A stretch of DNA of 64,000 nt. Source: Desulfosudis oleivorans. Lineage in GTDB: Bacteria > Desulfobacterota > Desulfobacteria > Desulfobacterales > SURF-7. This document shows positions 46,501-52,849 of the stretch, piece by piece (positions within the stretch are counted from its first letter, which is position 1; every line of letters begins with the position of its first letter). The notes under the pieces are model-generated. The model was not told where the DNA came from. It ran no database searches and was given only the letters and a program-made list of their open reading frames with translations. The stretch lies in contig DYJC01000021.1 in assembly GCA_020723305.1 (NCBI GenBank), forward strand, positions 1-64,000. The letters are read 5' to 3'. Made by a program: the position numbers and the translations under genes.

Positions 46501-46598
46501 GTCGCGATGTCATAAAAAGCTGCTTTTTGTGACTTGGTTAACCCTGCCCAGCTAAAAGGTACGGCTTCTGCCCTCAGATGATAAGTTTTCTCTGTCAT
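43566..46598 (-). CDS. rdrA: RADAR ATPase RdrA
   Basis: A 1010-residue protein with AAGGAG before the ATG. It is a P-loop NTPase of the RdrA/KAP-like type: Walker A GERGAGKT (77-84), Walker B ILPIDDFD (261-268) and an arginine-rich sensor region GKRSLAEV. The long C-terminal part is mostly helical, with no further domain recognised. In RADAR systems the ATPase oligomer binds and activates RdrB. It is slightly longer than the typical family length. It carries a promoter with a perfect TATAAT at 46636. Confidence 0.9.
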   Translation of the reverse strand: MTEKTYHLRAEAVPFSWAGLTKSQKAAFYDIATILNETIKKLKPPSEEKDRYEEWKFHQSPFQIDANRSSRMVLLSGERGAGKTSVLISLLYATTQHSKWLEYYPTDNTPDEDKTPQYENLPTILEKIKNRIVWLETIDLEALTRTTNLLGSILIRIENAISRTNRKNASKPFDFITGALERTGPEEDPVAVLQKLKRDIALAWDGNIAERGAHLDPEPYAMEIFEAEEARLRFTDRLGWVLAALAEKFVPKNNIENPLFILPIDDFDLNPERATDLLRLLRMLSVPRLFFMILGKRSLAEVIMSLHRAGKMGELVANIHAETCLPISAEQFSGLARSIAADGTRKLLPPAQSIEIELMSPDESIRFKPFHNSLELGSSQNSVDEPNDLKNLLNIFSVEIDTALKEEFSNKNSTVYKIAGAEISSFYDFLQPYPIWRDKAYPMKYSGSNLLRSSPRHIADLWFSLKRISEKLPKKTVEVASIKLKKLIGLIGSETLQGIQEDPHIMIKDRQLLISAIQPETDGEWLQEMSGFCSLSTCRDAWVIDNFNTTADTDKIRNTLHANRFSNWIIAHKKGGSIKLSTRTTALLVTLSDLLALKHVGGLAGHHPLQPNNLTLDWAVTEWDLPGDEENPRFSWPAPKWTSFWEFEFLADGWWWWGIQKIAYHASKLNSSNQNMFLSLTWITIITMVLRNDETDNEPFLKNRESFKKWMDEFINKINNNINNNDEIQKCFEKWIKPLYQETECLCKKWEEESNTRRTRIESWLMHLALLLAPEYNLPITIIKKFLPDGKNNTSFENFVKTNAPLIRRIRCINMQKYIKKDAPETQKLAMRFGIIPTHFMSYAQRLTKAISELGLRIQPENKKAISAINSARKALDNTMSSIDNLQAGGWKVDPKMLPNNILIECLYNCEETIYHMKKLKTATKSDSNTSSIVNLQQELFAVLSAICDEKCLEEIKNLNFTSKSKIKKLTDLMEKHKTPNTDMYPYNNWQGGLLRPVVRTRHPKTPIAS

Positions 46599-46635
46599 TG
46601 CGGTTACTCCTTCTTTTCTGTGTGGCTGGTAACAA

Positions 46636-46664
46636 ATTATAGTGTGATTCCCTTTATCTATGAA
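46636..46664 (-). promoter_or_regulatory. Promoter of the rdrA-rdrB-phosphoesterase operon
   Basis: Minus-strand TTCATA (46659-46664), 17-nt spacer, perfect TATAAT (46636-46641). The predicted leader is about 30 nt to the rdrA ATG. Confidence 0.6.
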
Positions 46665-46874
46665 TTAGGTGATATCAATCGCTGTTCGTGAAAATAAGTA
46701 ATTGTAATTAAAAAAAGCATGAAAAGGATTAAAACCGGATGCCACTAATGTCGTCGTCTGCCAATGCAGCAGAGAGTCTGAGATAGTTGAAAAAGGAGAG
46801 CGGCATCTTCCTTTACAGACACAATAGCATTTCTTGTATAAGATTCATGTGGGTTATCTTGGCATGTGCATTTT

Positions 46875-46970
46875 TTTCGACCACGCAACACTCAGTTTGG
46901 GTGGTCTGCTGAACCTTGCCTGGTGGAGACTTTCCCACTCTACAAGAAACACCAATCTGGCTTTACGCAC
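46875..46970 (-). other. Possible fragment of a group II intron 5' end upstream of rdrA
   Basis: Read on the minus strand the segment begins GTGCGTAAAGCC at 46970 and continues with paired elements (GAGTGGGAAAGTCTCCACC). A GTGCG start and this kind of paired leader are seen at group II intron 5' ends, but no maturase or domain V was found. Recognition rests on memory and is weak; the rest of 46599-47282 is AT-rich and gene-free. Confidence 0.3.
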
Positions 46971-46995
46971 TAAGACATTGTTTTTTTTGAAAATG

Positions 46996-47024
46996 AACAT
47001 ATGTGAAAGCCGATTTCATGTCAA
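46996..47024 (-). promoter_or_regulatory. Sigma-70-type promoter upstream of the intron-like fragment
   Basis: Minus-strand TTGACA (47019-47024), 17-nt spacer, TATGTT (46996-47001). It closely resembles the promoter of the glycyl-radical enzyme gene (33045-33073), including the bases around the boxes. Confidence 0.5.
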
Positions 47025-47181
47025 TAATATTGTTTATGTAACATGCAGAAGGCTGGGTAAAAACCGGATCGAATTCGAAGTGATCAGAAGCGAATACTTG
47101 TTTTTAATGCCGGCATCGGTTTTTCGCGGATGCAGATTATATTTTTTCCCCCGGGAAAATGCGTTATTCTCCATTCGTTTG

Positions 47182-47210
47182 TTGACACAAGGATAAATTT
47201 TGCTGATATT
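47182..47210 (+). promoter_or_regulatory. Promoter of the outer-membrane protein gene
   Basis: TTGACA (47182-47187), 17-nt spacer, GATATT (47205-47210), pointing to the gene at 47283. Confidence 0.5.
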
Positions 47211-47282
47211 GCTTTGACAATGAAATATCCTGGTTATTTTTTCGGAATTTACACGATTGCTAAACATGTTTGGAGGATTAAG

Positions 47283-47915
47283 ATGAAACGGTTGCTGGTA
47301 TTTTTACAATTACATTGCTGCATTGCATTTGGAATCTTGTGTCTTGTTGTATGTATGAGCGGATCTGCGGAAGCCAAAGGATGGCGTTTTCCGGTCGGGC
47401 TTACGGGCGTGACCGGTTACGGCGATGTGGTGGATCTGTATGAAGACAATCTCGAGGCAGCGGGATATGATGCGGAAGACAGCTGGAATATTCCTGTGGG
47501 AGTCTCTTTTCAACCCTATTATGAGTTTGATTCCGGTTTCCGGATCGGCACAGGATTCGGCCCCATGAGTTATCTTATGACTGCCGGGGCAGATGATAAT
47601 TTCTATTTTTTTACCTTTCCGGTAAATGCGAATCTTGGCTTTACGCTGTTTCCCAAATCAAGTGTTGCGCCTTATGCCCGGGCAGGGGTGATGTACCACC
47701 TTGCAGCCGGTGATTATGTTGATGGCGCCTCTCCCGGTCTTTTCGGGGCTGTTGGTATAGAGTTTATGAGAGACCGGAAGGTGTCGTTTGGAATCGAGGT
47801 TGGGTTTGATGCTTCGGAAATCGATTTTGAAAAACATTACCGGAATTCTTCCCGGATGACGATTGAAGAGATCCGGCCCTATGAAGTGATGATCAGCCTT
47901 TTTGCAGCTTTTTAG
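47283..47915 (+). CDS. Outer-membrane beta-barrel protein
   Basis: A 210-residue exported protein; GGAGG lies 6 nt before the ATG. The signal peptide is MKRLLVFLQLHCCIAFGILC continuing to an ACxSG-like SGSAEA cleavage region. The mature part alternates strand segments with Gly/Tyr/Phe (GVSFQPYYEFDSGFRIGTGFG, YAPYARAGVMYHLAAGDY-like blocks) and ends in Phe, as in 8-stranded OmpA/OmpW-like barrels. No exact family was recognised. A MITE starts 7 bp after the stop. Confidence 0.75.
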   Translation: MKRLLVFLQLHCCIAFGILCLVVCMSGSAEAKGWRFPVGLTGVTGYGDVVDLYEDNLEAAGYDAEDSWNIPVGVSFQPYYEFDSGFRIGTGFGPMSYLMTAGADDNFYFFTFPVNANLGFTLFPKSSVAPYARAGVMYHLAAGDYVDGASPGLFGAVGIEFMRDRKVSFGIEVGFDASEIDFEKHYRNSSRMTIEEIRPYEVMISLFAAF

Positions 47916-47921
47916 GGGTGT

Positions 47922-48087
47922 GAGCCAATTTCAAAACGATCATAAAACGTCACACCGGCGAAAGTCAGTGCCCAGAAAAGAGCCGAAAATACTGGATAGC
48001 GCTACGGTTGCGCCTGGCGGCTTGGAAAACTGCACTGCGTGTCTATTTTTCGCCGGAATGACAACAACAGACTTTTGAAATTGGCTC
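47922..48087 (+). repeat. 166-bp MITE with GTGT target duplication
   Basis: Ends GAGCCAATTTCAAAA and TTTTGAAATTGGCTC, flanked by GTGT at 47918-47921 and 48088-48091. Compared with the 122-bp copies it contains an extra ~45 bp core (GATAGCGCTACGGTTGCG). It lies entirely between convergent stops and may serve as a bidirectional terminator. Confidence 0.92.
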
Positions 48088-48096
48088 GTGTGAATG

Positions 48097-49131
48097 TCAA
48101 CCGCCGATCGCGGACATGGGACTTGCGATCTGACCTGCCTGTTTGCTGTTCAGATCGTGAGATGTTGGTTTTTGGCGGATGGCACTCAGAATCACATCGG
48201 CAACCTGCTGGTCTGAAAAACCGGATCGGAGAGGTGTTTTTAGATCGGTCTGATGATCGGACAGCAGGCAGGTGCGCAAAAATCCGCCGGCTGTCAGCCT
48301 GAGCCGGTTGCATGTCCGGCAGAAGTGCCGGCTGATCGGGCTGATGAAACCGATTTCCCCTTTTGCATTCTTGAACCGGAACCGTCTGGCCGGGCCATCC
48401 ATTTTTCCCCGCTCAACCGGATAAAGCTCTCCCAATGTTGAGATTTGTTCCAGTATTTCCGGGGTGAACAGAGGCTTTTCCAGTTGCAGGGTAGAATCAC
48501 CAATGGGCATATATTCGATAAACCGGATATGAAACGGATGGGAAAGGGAAAGCCTTGCCATATCAATTAATTCATGATCATTAATCCCCCGGAGTGCGAC
48601 CACATTAATCTTGATGGGGTAAAAACCCATTTTTTCAGCCGCAAGAATCCCTTCCCACACTTTTTGAAATACGTCATGACCGGTAATCCTGTGATAGTTT
48701 TCGGGGTTCAATGAATCCAGGCTGATGTTGAGCCTCCTGATCCCGGCGGACTTGATTTTAACCAGATGATCCTGCAAAAGCAGGCCGTTGGTTGTCATGG
48801 CAAGGTCATCGATTCCGTTGATTTCATGGAGCTGGGAAAGAAATGGAATGATGTCTTTTCGAACCAGCGGCTCCCCTCCGGTTATCCGGATTTTTGAAAT
48901 TCCAAGATCCCTGAAGATCCGGATCAGGTGTAAAAGCTCTTCGTACCGCAGGATGTCATGATGAGATTGTTTGGAGTGGCAGGAAAAGGGCAGGCAATAC
49001 TTGCAGTTCAGATTGCAGCGGTCGGTTATGGATACCCGGAGATAGTTTAGATGCCTGTTGCTGCGGTCTATCAGACGATCCTGCGGAGAACAATCCAGCT
49101 TTTCAAACATATCATTCATCTGGTTCGGCAC
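48097..49131 (-). CDS. moaA: GTP 3',8-cyclase MoaA
   Basis: A 344-residue radical-SAM enzyme, the first step of molybdenum cofactor synthesis. The N-terminal cluster is TDRCNLNCKYC (Cys39, Cys43, Cys46); the C-terminal cluster is in FCRTCNRLRL with a further Cys in LRTCLL; and the protein ends in the catalytic Gly-Gly tail. ITGGEPLVRK and ISLDSLNPE are family motifs. Molybdenum or tungsten enzymes are used by anaerobes such as this one. Its stop is 10 bp from the MITE. Confidence 0.95.
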   Translation of the reverse strand: MPNQMNDMFEKLDCSPQDRLIDRSNRHLNYLRVSITDRCNLNCKYCLPFSCHSKQSHHDILRYEELLHLIRIFRDLGISKIRITGGEPLVRKDIIPFLSQLHEINGIDDLAMTTNGLLLQDHLVKIKSAGIRRLNISLDSLNPENYHRITGHDVFQKVWEGILAAEKMGFYPIKINVVALRGINDHELIDMARLSLSHPFHIRFIEYMPIGDSTLQLEKPLFTPEILEQISTLGELYPVERGKMDGPARRFRFKNAKGEIGFISPISRHFCRTCNRLRLTAGGFLRTCLLSDHQTDLKTPLRSGFSDQQVADVILSAIRQKPTSHDLNSKQAGQIASPMSAIGG

Positions 49132-49148
49132 GATTCATAATTATCCGG

Positions 49149-50024
49149 CTAAAATGCTTTTAAGTTGAAGTTTTCGCGCAGCATTTTGGATTTCAGGTGT
49201 AAAACAGCACGGCCATATTGAATGTTTTTTTCGATGATATTCTGGTAGTTTTTAAAATTGCTTTTCAGCTTCATGCTGTGGGAGGTGACTTTGCGAATCA
49301 TGCTGATCTCTTTTCCGATCACCTTGTTTTCATGATTTTTCAGGGCATTGAAAAAATCATTCAGGGTGTTTGTGCAATCCGAATAGCAGACAACCTTTCC
49401 CATATGACTGACAGAGTGGCCATCACTTCCCCCGGTTACAATTTTATTCAGATTGAATCCCAGCATGGCACTTCGCAGATTTGATTTTTTCATGTTGCCG
49501 GCATTTAAGACCTCGATTCCATCAATTGCTTTCAGAAGGGAAGCCTGTTGTTCTGCTGAAAGGCTTGAATTGCAGACACCGGCATAGGCACTGCCAAACG
49601 GATGGGGAAACACGGTAAGAGAGTCAAAACATTTTGCAGCTTTGATGATTTCCGGAAGATGAAGAGAGATGGAACTCATTTGATCATGTCCCAGATTGGG
49701 TTTGATATTTTTTTTGTAAAAGGTTTTCAGATCCGTAATCTTTCGAAAATATACAAGGATATGTGTCCCCTCCTTGGATGTCACTTCAATTCCGGGAATA
49801 CTTAAAATATTCTGGTTCTTGCTGATTTCAACAGCTCCTTGAATTTCGTTATGGTCTGTTACGGCAATGCCGATATTCAGCTTTTCTGCTGTTTTTGCAA
49901 TCTCATCAATGCTGTTTTTCCCATCAGAATGATTGGAGTGAAAGTGGAGATCTGCAACAGTATATTTTTTTGTCAGTTCTTCCAGGTTGGGTTTTTCAAT
50001 CAGAATTCTATTGATATTATTCAT
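49149..50024 (-). CDS. PHP-domain phosphoesterase
   Basis: A 291-residue protein. The first motif ADLHFHSNHSDG (24-35) is followed by GIAVTDHNEIQG, SIPGIEVTS and TVFPHPFGSA, with GGSDGHS near the C-terminus: a full set of PHP metal ligands. The C-terminal ~70 residues are basic and helical, with no further domain. It ends 17 bp before moaA on the same strand. The substrate is unknown. Confidence 0.85.
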   Translation of the reverse strand: MNNINRILIEKPNLEELTKKYTVADLHFHSNHSDGKNSIDEIAKTAEKLNIGIAVTDHNEIQGAVEISKNQNILSIPGIEVTSKEGTHILVYFRKITDLKTFYKKNIKPNLGHDQMSSISLHLPEIIKAAKCFDSLTVFPHPFGSAYAGVCNSSLSAEQQASLLKAIDGIEVLNAGNMKKSNLRSAMLGFNLNKIVTGGSDGHSVSHMGKVVCYSDCTNTLNDFFNALKNHENKVIGKEISMIRKVTSHSMKLKSNFKNYQNIIEKNIQYGRAVLHLKSKMLRENFNLKAF

Positions 50025-50247
50025 GATAATTCCATGTTTCCGGTTATTATGTATTACTGTTTGATATTTGATTGATCATTATGATGTGAATGAGAATAAA
50101 AAGGCGAAAGACAAAATTCGACGAGCAGATTAACATGGGCGGAAGTATAACGAAATATTCTGTAACGGTCAATATTCAAAAAATATTTTTTCCCAGCCGG
50201 AGATTCATTCTTTTCTATAAAAAATAATTCCAGGTATTTGTGTGATG

Positions 50248-50763
50248 CTAATGGTTTGGATTAAATAATAAACCTCTTCTTTCAAAACCAGCACGCCGTT
50301 CGGATCGAATCTGTTGAAATAAGAGTGCCGGGGGTATATAGGGCTGGAGGTGGCTTTCGCGTCTGTCTCTGCCGGAACGGTTATCCCTGATTTTTTCACT
50401 GGTCAATTCCAGTATCAGGTATTCCAGGTGGAGCTTTTTTTCTTGTGGGATTTCGATGAATTGTACGGAGCGTTGACGCATTTCCAGAAAAGCAGGCTGG
50501 ATTGTGCGGTCGGAAATGGTTTTAAATGCAATATTCTGTAAAAAGAAACCTCTTTTTTTTATGGTGATGGAAAGTGTGGCCAGAAATGGAAATTCATTTT
50601 TGGCCTCTCCATTATCAACGTAATGAAACGCAAGTCCTCCCATGCTGATATCGTAAATATATCCAGTTTTTGTGTAAAGATGGTTGATTACTCCGATTTT
50701 TCCACCTTCGATTTTGTAACGGTCATGTGTCCGCCGCATTGAAAATGGTTTGTACAATGTCAT
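50248..50763 (-). CDS. PilZ-domain protein, c-di-GMP receptor candidate
   Basis: About 171 residues from the ATG at 50763 (AGGAAG upstream). The PilZ signature is present: an N-terminal RRTHDRYKI (RxxxR) and DISMGGLAF (D/NxSxxG) motifs on a beta-barrel-like core. These bind c-di-GMP. The C-terminal half (RDNRSGRDRRE, RSERRAGFERRG) is Arg-rich and may contact nucleic acid or another protein. With the GEMM riboswitch at 14668 it supports a cyclic-dinucleotide circuit in this organism. Confidence 0.85.
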   Translation of the reverse strand: MTLYKPFSMRRTHDRYKIEGGKIGVINHLYTKTGYIYDISMGGLAFHYVDNGEAKNEFPFLATLSITIKKRGFFLQNIAFKTISDRTIQPAFLEMRQRSVQFIEIPQEKKLHLEYLILELTSEKIRDNRSGRDRRESHLQPYIPPALLFQQIRSERRAGFERRGLLFNPNH

Positions 50764-50963
50764 GTATGACTTCCTGTTTCGATGTATTTGAAAAAAGGGT
50801 ATTCGGATCGATCTTCCGGGTTGTCGGAGCAAATCCGATTCACGGAATTTTACGTTTTTTTTGGAGTGTTTTTCCGTATGCCCTGTCCACTTTTATGGTA
50901 AAAAGACTCATATAGTAAAAATTGAAAAATCGCAATATCAATTTTTTATAGTGATAAATTGCG

Positions 50964-50995
50964 AAAAGGACTGACCGGATTTGGTCAGCCCTTTT
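50964..50995 (-). terminator. Terminator after the dodecin gene
   Basis: A hairpin with AAAAGG and CTGACC arms (one A-C mismatch) and a 6-nt loop, followed on the minus strand by CCTTTTCGC. It lies ~88 bp after the dodecin stop and would also work on the plus strand. Confidence 0.65.
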
Positions 50996-51083
50996 GTGAT
51001 CTGGAACCGGATTGGAGGCTGCTTCATGTCCGGTTTTACATCAAATGAAAGGACATGAGTTGCGGTTTTGCGGAATCTTTTGA

Positions 51084-51293
51084 TTATGTTTCGTATTTAA
51101 AAGAAATATTGACCCGTGTTCTGTATGAGATGACTTTCCCATTTTCAACCTTCATATCCATTTTTACCACATCTGCGATTCTGAGGTCTTTCAGCGTTCT
51201 TCCGGCTGTTTCCACTGCATTTTTTGCAGCCGCTTCCCATGAAATATCACTTGTGCCGACAACTTCAATGATTTTATAAATGCTGTCACCCAT
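51084..51293 (-). CDS. Dodecin, flavin-binding storage protein
   Basis: A 69-residue dodecin. It shows the family pattern VYKIIEVVGTSDISWEAAAKNAV-type (here SIYKIIEVVGTS), with the flavin-stacking Trp in DISWEAAAKNA and the closing VISYRTRVNISFKYE. Dodecins form a hollow dodecamer that sequesters FMN or riboflavin. GGAGGT precedes the ATG. It is followed by a terminator at 50964-50995. Confidence 0.93.
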   Translation of the reverse strand: MGDSIYKIIEVVGTSDISWEAAAKNAVETAGRTLKDLRIADVVKMDMKVENGKVISYRTRVNISFKYET

Positions 51294-51675
51294 TTTGAAC
51301 CTCCCTTCGTGTTAAGAGGCTGTCCTGAGAACATCCTTCCATAAGGATCTTGTTGCAGGTCAGCCAGGTTAATACTGCTTCTGCTCTGAGCAATTCAAAC
51401 AGGTAAGATGTCAAAAAAAATTAAAAATATTTCACACTTGTCTGAAAACGTACCGGAATTTTTATCAGGTGGATGGATTGGCCGATAGTAGGATAAATTT
51501 TAATTTGTGTCAAAGGAAATACAAATTCCTGTATTTTTTATTTGCCTTGGCCCTTGCTTCGGGTATAACTTGTCTCCGATATTTTTGAATCAAAGGTTGG
51601 AAGGTGTTTCAGATACGGATTTTGAATTGAATGCGAATCATATCGGGCAGCCATACCGCATTCAGGGGGAATTAA
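51294..51675. other. Gene-free stretch before the YchF-like gene
   Basis: No credible gene or repeat was recognised. The final ~130 bp are AT-rich and probably hold the promoter of the gene at 51676. Confidence 0.4.
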
Positions 51676-52698
51676 ATGAAATTAGGCATTATCGGTGCAT
51701 CCGGCGCCGGGAAAAAAACGATTTTTGAGGCGTTGACAAAAAATACAGCAGGTGCGGGGCATTCGGGTGAAGCTCAGATCGGCACCATACCGGTTCCGGA
51801 TGAACGGGTTGATATTTTGAGCAGAATGTACAATCCGAGAAAAACAATCTATGCTCAGGTGGAATATTTTCTGCCTGGCCGCAAATCATCAAAAAATGAT
51901 CCGCATGTCTGGAATGAAATCCGGGACTGCGATGCGCTCATCCACGTTGTAAGGAATTTTAAAGGGTTTGGAAGCGAAGATCCAAAACCCAAGGCGGATA
52001 TTCTTGAACTGGACCAGGAGATGATATTTACAGATCTTGTCGTGGTGGAGAAGCGTCTTGAACGGATTGAGCTGGATAAAAAAAGGGGGAAAAAAATAAA
52101 TCCGGAAGAACCGTCTTTGCTGCAGAGGTGTCTGGAGTGCCTGAACCATGAAAAGCCCCTGAGAAATGATCCGGAATTGGCTTGCGCCCAGGCTTTGAGG
52201 GGATTTGCATTTGTTTCGGCAAAACCGGTTCTGGTGCTTTATAATAATGATGATGAAAATGCGGATATGACGGATTCCGGTGTTTTGACGGAAACAGATC
52301 ACTTTATGGTGATCCGTGGAAAACTGGAACATGAACTCTCACAGATGACTCAGGAAGAAGCAGAAGAGTTCCTGGCGGAGTTTGATATTACAGCGTCTGC
52401 CATGGACCGGGTGATAAAAAAGTCTTATGAGATTCTCGGGCTGATCTCTTTTTTTACCGTAGGAGAAGATGAAGTCAGGGCATGGACCATTAAAAGCAGG
52501 ACAGAGGCTGTTGATTCTGCGGAAGTGATCCATTCGGATATCAAAAAGGGATTTATCCGGGCGGAGGTTGTTGCTTACAAGGATCTGATGGATGCGGGCA
52601 GTTATACGGAAGCCAAAAAAAGAGGAACCGTCCGCCTGGAAGGAAAAACCTATATTGTGCAGGATGGGGATATTATCAATTTCCGGTTCAATGTGTAA
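51676..52698 (+). CDS. YchF/Obg-related GTPase with TGS domain
   Basis: A 340-residue protein of the YchF type: N-terminal P-loop KLGIIGASGAGKKT (G1), a G2/G3 region degenerate by eye, and a C-terminal TGS-like end (GSYTEAKKRGTVRLEGKTYIVQDGDIINFRF). In YchF proteins G1 is GxPNxGKST; here it reads GASGAGKKT, so nucleotide specificity may differ (YchF often binds ATP). A mid-protein region rich in E and K (ELSQMTQEEAEEFLAEF) forms a coiled coil. It is immediately followed by a palindromic element. Confidence 0.8.
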   Translation: MKLGIIGASGAGKKTIFEALTKNTAGAGHSGEAQIGTIPVPDERVDILSRMYNPRKTIYAQVEYFLPGRKSSKNDPHVWNEIRDCDALIHVVRNFKGFGSEDPKPKADILELDQEMIFTDLVVVEKRLERIELDKKRGKKINPEEPSLLQRCLECLNHEKPLRNDPELACAQALRGFAFVSAKPVLVLYNNDDENADMTDSGVLTETDHFMVIRGKLEHELSQMTQEEAEEFLAEFDITASAMDRVIKKSYEILGLISFFTVGEDEVRAWTIKSRTEAVDSAEVIHSDIKKGFIRAEVVAYKDLMDAGSYTEAKKRGTVRLEGKTYIVQDGDIINFRFNV

Positions 52699-52841
52699 CT
52701 CGATGATCAAGTTTTTGCTAATTTGCCCAACTCCTGCGTTGGAAAAAAATTTTGATCCTCGGAATACGCGCAGTATGCCTGCGGTCAAAATTTTTTTCCG
52801 CCTTGGATTTGAACAAATTATCTAAAAACTTGAACATCGAG
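52699..52841. repeat. 143-bp palindromic element with TGTAA duplication
   Basis: Imperfect terminal inverted repeats of ~27 bp (CTCGATGATCAAGTTTTT and AAAAACTTGAACATCGAG) enclose a second inverted pair (GGAAAAAAATTTTGAT and TCAAAATTTTTTTCC). TGTAA flanks it at 52694-52698 and 52842-52846. It is distinct from the GAGCCAATTT family. It lies between the YchF-like stop and the recN ATG. Confidence 0.9.
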
Positions 52842-52849
52842 TGTAAACT

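Noticed and set aside
46834-47196. A 120-aa plus-strand frame upstream of the outer-membrane gene
   Set aside because: It spans the intron-like fragment and two promoters, is rich in Cys/Leu/Phe without a fold pattern, and lacks a ribosome site.
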